64,000 bases of DNA from Lineus longissimus (taxonomy: Eukaryota; Nemertea; Pilidiophora; Heteronemertea; Lineidae): positions 4,216,001 to 4,280,000 of the forward strand of contig NC_088323.1 in NCBI RefSeq assembly GCF_910592395.1. The letters run 5' to 3'. The position numbers and the translations under genes are program-made. Below, piece after piece: positions 1 through 12,254 of this stretch; the first letter of the stretch is position 1; every line of letters begins with the position of its first letter. A model generated the notes under the pieces. The model was given only the letters and a program-made list of their open reading frames with translations. It did no database searches and had not been told where the DNA came from.

Positions 1-3000
1 TTGACTTTCACACCTCATGTTATGTAAGAAATATTATAAAGGCCAACTCAAATCCTAGCACCAACACATCAACATTCTTTGACGTTTCATGGAAGCGTTC
101 TATTTACCATCAGCTCAAGTTACGTATCCTGTTCCTGAAACGTTTTGTCAAAGTTTCCTTCGCTTACAACAAAACCCCTGTCTTAGTATTGTATGAAACG
201 TGTCCAGTACTTCCTGGTTAAGAGGATATTTTTGATTCGAACGTATGTGTAGGAATTTGGTGTTTAACCAACGAACTTCTCCATCAGAAGAAAACCTCTG
301 CACAGCAATCACTGGTCAGAGATATCTAGGTGACATAGGATCCTCCATGCCAACCTTTCCATGCAGTGTACATCTGTTTGTTTTATGCCGCAGTGTCGAT
401 CGCTTCATTTGTGATATACAGGCTCTCAAGAGACGAAATGTACGGAGTACATTGATTTTCGTCCTTTAGTCCTACGAATTTTCAGAAAAAGGTTGGGTTC
501 GCACACCTTTTTTCGTCATCGACCTGCATACACATTTCGACCTCAGCCTTACCTGATAAGGTGGTCAAATCAACTGATCGAGAGGTTATGTAAACGTGAT
601 ATGTACACTTCACACATATAGACGTGCAGTTGCAAATTAAATCTCAAGTGGATACTCCAATATGAAGTTTTTAAAGAAACAAATCTCCTATAAAGTGGGA
701 TTGGAAGATTAGAGAACTCTTGAAATTTAGCACAGGTGCTTCAAAGACAATGCAAAGACATAAAAAGTGTGGGAAATCGTTACTTGTGTCATGTATTCAT
801 TTTTTGCATGTTGATATAAGACACGTTAAAAATTAAAAGGTTTTTTTCTTCAAAAGTGGTGATCACCCAGATTTCAACACCGATCTTTTAAATGAAAGAT
901 GTCACATAATAATTATGCAACTTAAAGACACATTTTTTTACATCATCTTTGTATCTGAGGGAGATGCTCTTGTGGGTACTTTGATTTTAAGTTTGTAAGT
1001 TTTCGGCGAAATACATCCTTCCGCCCGACATGCAGGGGGTGCACGTCCAGGGCACACCATCCCCCCTCAAGCCACACCCCTGCGCCAATGTGTTACTACT
1101 GCAGATATTACTAGCCAAGTAAGCTCGCAATGGCAATCCACATAATTGGTAGCCACGTGGTGGTAGTTAGACCTGGATGGTCTGTTTATGCCGGCTTTCC
1201 AAAATCTTCCAAAAGAAAATCACAAAATATTGATATATGGAGCAGTCTGTTGGCTCGGGTGGCACTCGGCCAGGGTGATGATTTACTGCGTAATTTATAC
1301 ACTAACAAAAAATCTTGCGTAGCTAGGTAAACATGCCATATTGTTCTCTAATATGATGATATACTGCATAATTTTGTGTGTAGTATGTGTGCTTTCTTTA
1401 CTATGACGTTTTCGTCATGCCAAAAACCTTGTTTTGTGATAAGGTTAGTTACGTACGAAATAACAAACCTGTATACTTGGTAGAGTATGTTAAAGGGGGG
1501 GGGGGTCTACAAAGTAGGCGCTTCCCCATATATCTTATATAAGTCTTAACGCTAATTGCCTGTCTATCCTTGAAACATCACATAGGTGGTTAAGCCGGCC
1601 TTCCCATCTCAAGAAAAAAATGCTGAGCACCTGTTGTTAACTATTAACCATGGGTTGCAACGCGTTCCAAACACCTCACACTCATGATTTATAAGGTGGT
1701 CGTTTTTTCAATGACCAGGTGTGTTTTAACAGCTTTTTTTAGTATAGCTTGTCTCATCATACGTAGGCTTGAACCCCTCTCAAGGCCGTTGGCCAAACCC
1801 CAAAAGCTGTCATTCGGGGGCAATGTAAAAGATGATCTTATCATGATGAATTAGGTCACGTCACATTAGTATAAAGTTCGCACAGAAATAGTTTCAGTTT
1901 AACCGGTTATAATGACTTTAATCACAAGAATATCCAACGCTGAAAGCAGTTATTGTAGTTCATCAGTTCACTCCTAGGTGGCCAAACCTACTTTCTTCAG
2001 TCATGCCACCTGGCAGATTTCTTCAGTTAGATCGTTTGAAATGATTTTCTGGCTACTAATGTCAATACGGGTTTTTCAGTAGCTCAACACCTTTATTTCT
2101 ACAAGTGTGTCTTGGGCTTTGGTCATGCAGGTGGTGGTCGGTGAGGAGGGGTAGCGAGAGGGAGGTAATTTGCTCTGAGGGAAGAAGACTCCGAAAACGA
2201 CTTGAGGGCGCAAACTACGGACATGTAAGCTCCGCTGGTTTTGTTGGTCAAGCAAATTTCGCTAGTAATGATCGCTTCTGTCTGGTTGGCTCAGCTTGAC
2301 GCCAATGGCTTCGCTATGAGTGATTACAGATCGTGGCTTCGGACCTAAAATGGACCTTGGCAAATGAACAGGGGGCTCTTTTGTTATTGGACAACTCAAT
2401 CCCTTCTGTACATCCACGGTTAAAAAGTACAATGTGGTTCTCATGGTTATAACAGCGCTGAACACCAACCAGCTTAATGCTGGCAAGAACGATTTCGAGA
2501 TCTCGGAGTCTTTTTTCAAACACTTTTAATAATGGAAATAGCTACACCATGTTCTTATCATGTTAAGATTAATTATAACTTCCTTTATTCGAATACCATG
2601 TGTTTGACTTGAAGGCCGGAATCTAGGGAAGGCATGTTACCTATCACAGTGGAATGTTAATGCCTTGATTAACAGGTGGAGATCGTTCCATCAAGTTTTA
2701 ACTCGAACTATTAACACTTAGAAGTTTTTTAAGATCAGCTTGCAGCGCCCAGCTGATTCGTTCATCTACCAGTTAATTTTTTGGAAAATGAATATAGTCG
2801 TGTAAGGTTTTTGTTAATACCTGATCTCAGGATGCTGATCTAAAGACCAAAGATTCGTTTAGAATTTATCCAGGACAGATTTTACCTGCAGGATTGAAAA
2901 ATCGAAAAACAGAAAGTTCGGAGATTTTGATCAAGTCAAAAAATGACGTCATCCCAAGTGCTTTACGATGACGTACCGACATTTACGATAACATCTCTGA

Positions 3001-3404
3001 AACATGTATGCGGCATTTTCCATATGGATGTTTTTAACATATTTAAACCTTGACTAATGCCAGCTTCTTATCACCTTTGCTTTGGAGGTATTTGAAATAT
3101 TCTTGTTTACGACAACATATGAAGCATCATGAAACAGATTTCGAAAACATTTTCTGAAACACCTACTCACTCTGAAACGCGACTTAAAATTCCATATCAG
3201 CAACTACACCACCATTCACCTCAATCCAAAGTAGTGTTTGGTGCGAAAGGGTTTCTTTTTCAGTGTCTTGAAAGAAAACTAAATATTGCCGCGTTTGTAG
3301 TGGTCGTGGCAGGAAACTATCAAACCATCCGTCGTGTATGGCCAATGCACTACTAAGCACTCGCTTTTCAACAGTGGTAATCTTTCAAGGTTTTTTTTTC
3401 ACAG
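1..3404. other. non-coding stretch, probable myostatin-like intron/upstream
   Basis: I find no convincing exon here. The short open frames lack splice signals or recognisable domains. Because the exon at 3405 starts inside the TGF-beta propeptide, the signal-peptide exon must lie upstream, either unseen in this stretch or outside the window. A poly-G run lies near 1495-1504. Confidence 0.5.
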
Positions 3405-4682
3405 CGCCTTCTAGGATCGGCAACAATTCCCAAATATGCTATTTCACATTCAAAGACGACGTTATGAAAGCACGAATAGAGAAAGCCAAGCTATGGGTCT
3501 ACCTTCGAGACGGCGGGAGAATGACGGGGCCAAACGCCAAAACATTGATTCTGGTATACCAGAGGTTTCCGCCTTCAACCCCTGGAGGGCCTGTCACCAG
3601 GCGCTTGATCGACCGGAAGGAGATACACCCGCCGCCCCGCGGCCTGAACTGGCACCATTTCAACATCCGCGATGTCGTGGAGGAGTGGACACTCAGGCCA
3701 GAGACAAACTACGGCCTCTACATCGAGGCGACCGACCACATTGGAAAGATGCTTCCAGTTATTGTTCCAAACACTGAAGCTGAATCGAATTATGTGAGTA
3801 TGGTTGAAATACGAAAATTATTCCTTACTACATGTATTTTTTTCAGCGTTCTCAGTGCGTGGTGCACGGAGGTATGTCTCGAGTTAGTTTGCGTAGCACC
3901 CCAGTGCGTCAAATTGGCCAGATACTTCCGTCTTCGGCGTGCTATTTGCCTAGAGCTGGGGATTGAATCGAATCGAGAAATTCTTCAACTTAGAATTCCA
4001 ATTAACTCCGAGCTTTTTTATCGGTTTCCTTTTCCTAGACTGGTTGACGACAAAAGCTAAGGAGGCCAGTCTTCTCCTACGATAGATAACATGTCAGTGA
4101 CTACAGTAAACGGGTTTTGTCAAAATGAGATGTTGTAAAATCTGATCCAGACCTGCGAAATACTAATCTACTGGTCGAACATATTACTCAGAGACTCCTT
4201 AGGCAGTCTATAGTCGTCCTAGACATAGTCTAAATCAGAGTGACGTGGCTGATCCACTGCATTCGGAGTGTAATTATTCATTGGTCTTTCCTTTATTCCA
4301 GAAGCCCTTCGTCGATCTGAAGATCAGAGACATGTCATCGAACCGCCAAAAACGGATGTTAAGCCGGACGTGTCAGGAGGACGACGTTGAGCGGAACTGC
4401 TGCCGCTTTCCACTCCGTATCAGCTTCGAGGACTTCGGCTGGGACTGGGTCATCGCGCCCAAGTCGTACACCGCCAACTACTGCTCCGGGGAATGTCCGT
4501 ACGTGTACGCCCAGGATTACCAGCACACCCACTTGGTCCAGCAGGCGGTTCCACGCAATGCAACCATCTGCTGTACTCCCCGCAAGATGCACGCGCTCTC
4601 CATGATCTACTTTGCCGACGCACTCAACGTAGTGTACGGAAAGGTACCGGAAATGGTGGTCGAATCTTGCGGTTGCGCGTGA
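3405..4682 (+). CDS. MSTN: myostatin/GDF11-like TGF-beta ligand, 3' two exons (partial)
   Basis: This is a secreted TGF-beta superfamily ligand of the GDF8/GDF11 class, which signals through activin-type receptors and Smad2/3. Two exons are visible: 3405-3793 (acceptor tttcacag, donor gtgagt) and 4302-4682 (acceptor ttattccag, stop TGA). They join in phase 0. The first encodes the distal propeptide (motifs KAKLWVYLR and GLYIEATD, as in vertebrate myostatin). The second carries a furin site RQKR followed by a mature domain of about 108 residues. That domain has nine cysteines in the knot pattern CC..CSGEC..CC..CGC and the signature FGWDWVIAPKSYTANYCSGEC. An N-glycosylation sequon, NAT, sits just before the second CC pair. 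The signal peptide and proximal propeptide are not visible. Activin/inhibin-beta is the main alternative, but the spacing and the ending VVESCGCA favour GDF8/11. Confidence 0.88.
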
Positions 4683-7600
4683 GCATACTTTGCGGAAGTG
4701 ATGTATTTGGAGAAGAAATGAAGCCCGAAGTCTTTCTTTCACTCTCTGTGGAGGAAACAAGACAAGGGTCACGTCCCTGTTGCTGTCAATCTGCTTTGCA
4801 TAGCCCCATCTTTTTTGCGAAGGGATCGTGTGGTTGCAATCGGAAGTCGACTAAACTGAGCGTGACCAGGGTGCGCCATTGGCGTTACCATGGTGTAACA
4901 TGTACATGCAGTCATTTGACGCAATGCAAATGTTCCTGTGTGGTTCACAACGTAGACAAATTGCTTCTCACGTGACATGATACCGGCGTCGTGATTGGTC
5001 AAGAACAATATGAACAATTCCAGACTATTATTTTGTGATAACTCGATGTGATCTCGAATTGGCTTCTAGTTCAATTGTAAATGTGCTACTAATAAGCGAG
5101 CTAGGTCTGCTTCATGCCATTAATGCTGTATGTGCTAAAATGTGCTGAATCCTGGATAGAAGGCGCTAGTTAACTCACCAATCAACGACTTGCTTTCAAG
5201 AGATGACTTGTGTTATGACGTCGTAGCCTATGGAACAGCATTTAATTGTGGTCATGCATAAGATCAGTCCAAAATATACAACAGCCCAGTGACAGACTAT
5301 GTCAAAAAGTGAGGCCTCAGAATGGTTCTTCCATTGACAAATCCAAATGATTATGATGCTCGTTCGGAGCCTGCATGTTTACTGTTAAAGGGGGCAGCGC
5401 CAAATTTGCAAAATATCTATAAATATAAATGTGTTCAGTAATGCTGATCTGAGCTATTCTGCACCGCTTTTGAAATTGGTAGCTTAGTTGGAGATACTTT
5501 GACTGATTTTGTCAACCACTTAACTGGCTTTAAGCTATCCTCCCTTTAACAGTCGGGTTGGGTTAGGGTGGTGTAGGTTGCCGTTGCATCACTGGAATAT
5601 CACTGGCCAGAATAAGAAATCGTGAATAAAGAGATAAAAGAGCGTCGGAAATCAAGATACAGGACTTAAGAAGCGACCATTTTGAATGTTGTCACGTGAC
5701 GGAATCTCTACCAAAGCGAGGATATTAATAGAGGGGATGCATGTGACCCTTGTAGTGCATGTTGGTTTACGACACCTTCGTTAGGGATGGACAGAAAGGG
5801 TCGGTATTTCTTACCATCTTACTGCTAGATTTTAAGTAGCCCCCTGCAGCTCTTTTTCGAATGGGATCGAGAAACCCCTCCTCCACTTTTCGCAATATAT
5901 TGGGGGCGTGTCTTTTATAATGGCTGTCAATAATGTTATAATGTTTTGTCAATGGGAGTACAGCAACTACAGAAAACTGCGAGAATCCCTGCTCCAGTCA
6001 TAGTGCCGGTTCCAACATTATTACATATACGTCCCAAGCCGGAAGCGGCTTCCAATGTATTTCATTGGAAGATGAGCGCAAATGCCGACACCTATTAGCC
6101 CTATCGGATGCGACGGGAACTAGCATGTTTGTAGTGTACATAGATTTGTCGACCATAATGATGGTAAAACCGTTATGTAGTGCATGCGTCATGAAATGAC
6201 ACCTTTGGATCTTATAACTGTATTTTATGGCCAGTAACGTAGAGTAAATTGTACATGAACGACGAATGGAATTGATTTAAATTCTAGAATTGACACTTAT
6301 ATTTTGGCGCCGAGTTGCCTAAGTTGTACCTCTTGTCTGCTTAAAACTGTAATTGCTGGATTTGGTATTCACCAACGCCATCTTGGTTTTCCGAAATAGG
6401 ACTGACTCTGCTAAAAACCGGTTGTCGCCTATTTTGCGTTCACTCTCTCATGGCGTTGTTTACATGAAGTCGATTTAACATACGGCTAGTAGTCTATACG
6501 CCAAGTTTAGTAAATATCATCATGTGAACAATCAAGCTTGCGTTTTAAAAACAATCCAAACCTATCCAACCCAGAGTCCTTCCAAGCCATGTTGTACTCT
6601 TCCCTCGCGCTCGCGCATGTTGCTGGGTTGCAGAAAAGTCTTCTCTCGCTTTTGCACCACGATATAAAACCTTTTCCTTGTTGTGACTTACGAATTTCAG
6701 CCTGATACGTATTTTAGAAAATATACAATCGGTGAAATATAGTTTCTTAAAGGGACAACTCGGACGTAGGATTTACCAAGCCAGGCGGATAATACCCAAA
6801 TTTGCCACCATGCGCCGCCACCTGTAGTATCACACTGGTGCTGATCTGTTATAATGATTTTCGATAGTGTCGCGAGGCAGTTTTGGACATTTTGTGCCAC
6901 CGTGATTAATCTAATTAGCAGTTTTGAATAAAAGAGAGGTTCAGACGTTGATACGAGAACGAGAGCGTTATCATGCAAATACACAATGTGTCTTTCGTGT
7001 CTGGTAAGCTAGCACAAAAATGTATGAATCAATCAACTTGACTTGATGACGTCAGCAACGTTCTTTTCTCGGAACCCATCTGAACCTTTCTAATGTACAC
7101 GAACATGACGAAAGAACCTGGCCTTTAACGTGAGCAGTTACGAGAAGGCGTGCATGCCAGTGGAGCTTACGGTATATGGTGTTGCTCTCAATGTAAGCTC
7201 AAAACGTGGATGTATATAAGCGATCTTAGTTCAGTAAATATATTTTCAAAATCTTATTTGATGCCTTTCGTATTTTTTTCTGGAGAAGATGAGCACTGAA
7301 CATAAAAACCTATCTCATTGGCGTTTCGGGGATATCCTATTCTATTAGGGTGTTTTCGCACGGATACGCGAAACGCCTACGTGAACGTCTACTCACTGAA
7401 AATTGTGTACCTGTGACGTATACACATACGCGAGTGAAAGTCATTTCACGGATAACGTGCGGGCCTTCGTTAAAGCTCTATTATTCAGACGCGCGTTTTT
7501 GCTTATAAATGGCCTTTCATCGTGAATCGAATCCCGAAACTGTTACGTCAGTAGTTTATGCGCACTGTATGACGTAAACCACAGGCCTATAAAGGATGCG

Positions 7601-8592
7601 CGTCCTATTCGACCGTCCATTTCGCTGGATAGAGGCGAGTTCTGCACTTGTACGCCCATGGCCTATGGCCCATGGGTATTTCAAAGATGTGTCTGCCACG
7701 TTGTCTCTGTGTTGTCCGAATTTCCCCTCTTTCTTTCGTGTACACCGGCACCGAGGTGGCCCCGGGAAAATAACCGCCCGCATCGTTATTTGTATGTAAA
7801 ATTGAATAACTTGTTTCTACAATGGATTTTCATTATGACACAAGGTCAGGTGTTGCCAGGGAGTAAGACCTTAGAGTCAATAGCGTTTCCTTTTATCAAC
7901 AGATGTCATCTATAATGGGTCAGCAATTTTGTATCGTTCACAGTTGAGCTCATTTTTCGGCCAAGGACACATCGCTGATTCACCGTACGTGAAGTTCAAT
8001 CTGAAGATTGCTGACATCTCAATTTTGAAGGAAAAAACCCCATAAAGGTAAGTCCATAAAGAAGGGACAGTTTAGTATAGCTCTTATGTATTCAGCGGGT
8101 GGGGCCGGGCATGTTTTTTATATATTTTTTTATATTTTTACATATTTGGTGTTCTCCCTCCCCTCCCCTCGCACAAAAAAGATGAATACAACTCAGCCAT
8201 GGTCGTAATCTCTCCTTTGTCTCCCGGTTTCCTTAGAGCAACCACTGTTTGCTGTTTACTGTTACCTGGAGATACCAATTCGGTGCAGTTGCAAGCTGTT
8301 CCCTAGAGAGAACCCTGGGGTAGAAACAGGTGATAGGCTTCGAAAACGATCCCCATTGTGTCCTCAAAGCAGGCGCATTGAATGTTAGGGTTCATTCACA
8401 GAGATCCGCCTATCCACTGCCCTGCTTGTAAACGGCATAGGAAAATATACTTCTCTTCAGAGGCGATATTTTCAATATATTTTTGGAGTTCAAAATATTC
8501 GTGCATGTCGAATGTTTTAGAGCAAATACAGCAGAAGAAAAAAGGATGGCCACCCTCTTCAGTTGATTTCATCATGTTTTCTTGTATTGCAG
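4683..8592. other. intergenic region with one MITE-like element
   Basis: No exon with coherent splice sites or a recognisable domain was found between the TGF-beta gene and the EF-hand gene. It holds an inverted-repeat element at 5381-5553. Short open frames occur on both strands around 7556-7915 and look like chance overlaps. Confidence 0.5.
5381..5553. mobile_element. MITE-like element, TTAAAGGGGG-type ends
   Basis: The left end reads actgttaaaggggg and the right end is its near reverse complement, cctccctttaacagt. These ends resemble those of the element at 60437-60551, so this looks like one member of a small non-autonomous family. No coding capacity is visible. Confidence 0.5.
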
Positions 8593-8598
8593 CCTATC

Positions 8599-10576
8599 AT
8601 GGACAAGGTCACGGCTGCATTCAAGGTCAAATTCGCCTTCGATAAGATGGTCAATGAACAGGACCGAAAAGGTATGGAAACCTTGACCTTTGATATGATG
8701 ACCTCTTATCCATTGTCACACCAGACTAGTGAAATCTAATTGGCTTATCTATAACAGGTCCTGTACGCATCAGAGCTCAGTCCTTAGTTTTGCAGATCAT
8801 CATCACAAAAAGCACATAAGCTTTCGTCGAACCAATACATGCACCGTAATGATGAAAACGCTTATACACTGTCATTGGGTGATATGAATAAAGGCCAGCA
8901 AATGCTTTTACTTCAATTTTGTACAGAAAGGCAAAGTGTAAATGTACATGGAGTTTTAGTTAAAAGCATTTACTACTCTTTATTCATATCACCCAATATA
9001 TTGCCAACTTTCGATGTCATGTTTGAACTAAGAATGGGGTTTGGGTGTAACAGCATGATAATGAAGCTAGGGCAAAACTAGCCGACCGTTTTAATTTAGT
9101 TCCTTCATTTGTCTTCTTGGCTTGAAAAATATTTTCCCATCCCCAGGTCACGAGGATCAATTCAACAAGATGGATACAGATAAGAATGCAACAAGTAGCG
9201 GGGAGTTCGGCATCAGTAAAGCAGAGGCCGAAGCGTTCTACGACAAGAAGTATGGTGGCAGGAAGGCAGTCAGCTCACGCTTTGTCAAGAAGCTCTTTAA
9301 GAAAGACAAGGGTATGTGTCTCTCAGTCCATCTCTATTTGAGGACGGACATGATTACTTAGTACTTTGATCAATTTAGGTATGTGGTCTGAGGCAATGCT
9401 ACTCGAGTTCTGTAGCTCTATCCCGGGAACCCACACTCAACTCGTGTGGCCTACCGTCTCCCCAGATCGTGCTAACTTAAATGCCTCGCCTTTATAGCAT
9501 CCGTGTACTCTTTCGTGTGTATTGGCAACTTCAAAGCAGTACTACTGATAACAACGTATTACTTAGTAAAGGAATATTGATGTGATGTTGGTGGATGGCT
9601 GGTCGACCGCTATTATTCTGATATCTTCATGTGCCGGTGATCAGCCCAGAACTCCTGGTTTAAGACATCAGTATGCCGTCTTGTGTTGACAGAGACGACA
9701 CAAGTGTCAGACGGTACGGAGAATAGATCCAGTCATCAATACGTGATCAACACCTTACAATCTCAATTCCAGACGACAACGCCACCATCACCCTGAATGA
9801 GTACCTGAGCGCCGAACACTTCGAGGTCGTCTACAACAGCGTCTACGAACTGGTTTCAGCGAGTGAAGACCATGTCACAACTGCCGAGGCCGAGGCATTC
9901 TTCACCAAGAGTCTTGAATTGTCGGCTGCAGATTCCAAGGCGGCGGCTGCGGCGCTAGCACTTCCATCGCCGTGCAGTCGCGCTGGTGAGTATGATTGTC
10001 AAAATACTGTGAGCAGCTTCTCTGGGGGCCTTTTTTCGCGCTAGCTTCTTTTCTCTTCAAAGACGTTCGCTCGGAAATTAGGTGCGAAAACATTTTCATG
10101 GAGGAATGAATTGATTTCTGACGTTTCTCGTTCACCCATTGGTATGGGACCCACTTTGAGGCGAATGATTTCTCACATATAATCACCAACAGTGAGTAAG
10201 CCAAGGTGATGAGAAACACTTTCGACAATCATTCCAATGATTCATTTAAATCTCGTTACTTGCGGTGAATATTGCACGATAACAAGCTGTTTTGGAATAT
10301 AAACCTGTCAATCGTTTACCGAATTGTTTTCTACCAAACACCGATTGGGTGGCGCTGCCCGGTCTTTCACCTCTGATTTGGCCTTCAGGGACACGTAAGC
10401 TCTGCCCTCGTGTGTTTGGTGAGACAAGAAATTACCCGCCCAGTCGATAGTAGCAATCTTTCCCAAAGTAAATTATAGATGCTACACTTCAACTTTCCCT
10501 AGCAGTAACATGTTATCCACGTTAATTTTCAGATTTCATGATGAAGATCTTCGACCTCGCATTCCCAGTGGCTTAG
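8599..10576 (+). CDS. EF-hand calcium-binding protein (sarcoplasmic-type), 4 exons
   Basis: This is a small soluble protein of 164 residues. The coding exons are 8599-8671, 9147-9311, 9773-9985 and 10533-10576. All junctions are GT..AG and the phases agree. The start ATG lies 6 nt after an acceptor (tgtattgcag at 8592), so a 5' non-coding exon is expected upstream. Residues around exon 2-3 give a canonical 12-residue EF loop, DKDDNATITLNE, split by an intron. An earlier loop beginning DTDKNATSSGEF is longer than the 12-residue consensus and may bind poorly. The C-terminal half has helical, Ala-rich segments and ends FDLAFPVA. The layout resembles invertebrate sarcoplasmic calcium-binding or calexcitin-like proteins. 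It is a calcium buffer or sensor by inference only. A 37-bp-armed inverted repeat sits in intron 1. Confidence 0.75.
8874..8996. repeat. long inverted repeat (hairpin/MITE) in EF-hand intron 1
   Basis: The arm at 8874-8910 (starting attgggtgatatgaataaag) is the near-perfect reverse complement of 8961-8996 (ending ctttattcatatcaccca). The loop is about 50 nt. Either a MITE or a transcribed hairpin in the intron is possible. No coding sequence is present. Confidence 0.75.
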
Positions 10577-10797
10577 AGGTGTCATGACGTCTCAAACCAC
10601 GTCAAAGACGCACCAGGGTCCAAGAGGGAATATACTTGTAGAACCGTAGACAGCTTACGTCAAAGGAACTTCTCGTAATTGAGAAAAATATAATTGTATA
10701 CGTTGCAAAAAACTGAGACTAAGAATAACTGAACATCTCTTGTCATTTTTGATTCAGTTTGCAATATTTAGATTTGGTAGATTGTAAAATGAACCAT

Positions 10798-11880
10798 TCA
10801 ATAGATCAGTTTCGGAGAGCCATAATAAATAAACCGGAAAAGTTCACCCATTGTCGTATTGATTGTTTTGATATCGTTCGGGTTGTGGTCCTGTTTGTGA
10901 AAGCGGTACCAGAGATGCACCGCGTAATTGTTTGACCAGTCATAAAGAAAGCCGTCACCATATAGCCATTTCGTGTTCTTCCAGTTGGGTTTATGAAAAG
11001 TGTTCTCCTCAGTGTGAATTAACTCTGGATAGGTCTTCGCCAGCTGGGCGGGAATTTTTACAGAATGCACGTTCCAACTTCTGTCGGAGAAAAGTTTGTA
11101 TTTTCCGTGCCAGATTGTCAAAAAGGGGGCGCTGGGTTTCGATACGATCAAACCGTTGCATAATCCATCTGTTGTTTCGTAACCCATGGTCGTATCATAC
11201 TTCAGCAAAGGATCAAATGACTTCAACACAATTACATCAAGATCCATGTAAATCCCGCCATATTTTAAAACAGCTTCGAGTCGAACGACATCCGACTGGT
11301 GTTCGGAAATGCGTATCGGGTTTCCGTAAACTGAGGTCGGGCCTTTCCGGTAGACCATCTGAATGTTCGGAACTCTCCGTAAAGTCTCTTCCCACCATTG
11401 GCCGGTAGGAGGCCTCTCAAACCAAAACATAATCTTTTTTGGTCGGATGTGTTTATGAGCGCTCAAAGCACTGATAAAGTGATGAAATCGAAACGTCAGT
11501 CTCTTGTTGCTGTACCAAGTAAAATGCACAAGTTTGGGAACCGCAGTGTTCGAGTCAAAAACTTTCGAATATTTAGTGTTACTCGCATCCCAACGAAGTG
11601 GAGATGTATCGTTCAAGAAGTCATCCCCCGCGTTTGGGTCTCCTGGTAGAAATAGCTTTCGCTGCAACCTCTGTTCTCTGTTCACCGCGCCTGCGCGTGG
11701 CTTCTCACTCGCCTTTTCAAACACTTGTTGATCTTTAAAGAGTCGTCGTCTGAGGGCAGCACCGTCTAACTCTAAAGCATTGTCATCTCGTGAAGTCTCG
11801 TGATAACCGAAGATGAGGAACCCTGTGAAGACGCCCATGGAAATGGTGACGAGGAGTCCATGTCGCAGCTTCCTCATCAT
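10798..11880 (-). CDS. DXD glycosyltransferase, Glyco_transf_sug / alpha-1,4-GT-like
   Basis: This is a Golgi type II membrane glycosyltransferase of 360 residues in a single coding exon. The ATG at 11880-11878 follows an acceptor (atgtttcag) a few bases upstream, so the 5' UTR is spliced. A signal anchor lies at residues ~8-25 (LLVTISMGVFTGFLIFG), followed by a basic, glutamine-rich stem. The catalytic domain starts near VPKLVHFTWYS. It contains the metal/nucleotide-sugar motif GGIYMDLD (DXD at residues ~213-215) and, after it, CNGLIVSKP. This arrangement is typical of the Pfam sugar-binding-DXD family (PF04488), which includes Gb3 synthase (A4GALT) and alpha-1,4-GlcNAc transferase (A4GNT). 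The acceptor substrate cannot be read from sequence. The gene is convergent with the EF-hand gene, about 220 bp apart. Confidence 0.85.
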   Translation of the reverse strand: MMRKLRHGLLVTISMGVFTGFLIFGYHETSRDDNALELDGAALRRRLFKDQQVFEKASEKPRAGAVNREQRLQRKLFLPGDPNAGDDFLNDTSPLRWDASNTKYSKVFDSNTAVPKLVHFTWYSNKRLTFRFHHFISALSAHKHIRPKKIMFWFERPPTGQWWEETLRRVPNIQMVYRKGPTSVYGNPIRISEHQSDVVRLEAVLKYGGIYMDLDVIVLKSFDPLLKYDTTMGYETTDGLCNGLIVSKPSAPFLTIWHGKYKLFSDRSWNVHSVKIPAQLAKTYPELIHTEENTFHKPNWKNTKWLYGDGFLYDWSNNYAVHLWYRFHKQDHNPNDIKTINTTMGELFRFIYYGSPKLIY

Positions 11881-12085
11881 CAATTCTGAAACATAAAATT
11901 ACAAAATCATCAGTTCTCTGCTGTTATATGACCTTGAGTTCAAACCATGATGCCCAAAAATCGGGTCGTGTCCCCTCCTTCGGGATCAGGATGGGTTCTT
12001 TTTAAGACGGGATGTCGGAAGATGTATCCCCTCCCCCATCACGGGATATAAATTTTGCAATCCAAAAATTACGTTACTACTTTTA

Positions 12086-12254
12086 GGCCATTTCGATATG
12101 ACATTTACACAGGCAACTGGAGTTTACCATGACATACAAATATGAAACAAAGACCATCTACTTGGAATCATTCATGTAATCCAATGTACATGATATTTTG
12201 AATGATGGTAAACTCCTCTTGCCTGTTGGCGGGAAATGTGATATCGAAATGGCC
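12086..12254. mobile_element. MITE-like element with ~50-bp inverted ends
   Basis: The sequence starting ggccatttcgatatgaca at 12086 is mirrored by the sequence ending tgatatcgaaatggcc at 12254. The complementarity extends through cctg/caggc and gagtttaccat on both sides. There is no coding capacity. It lies just upstream of the glycosyltransferase. Confidence 0.7.

Noticed and set aside
3129-3356. 75-codon frame just before the myostatin-like exon as a possible first exon
   Set aside because: It has no signal peptide or TGF-beta propeptide motif and no donor in a suitable phase.
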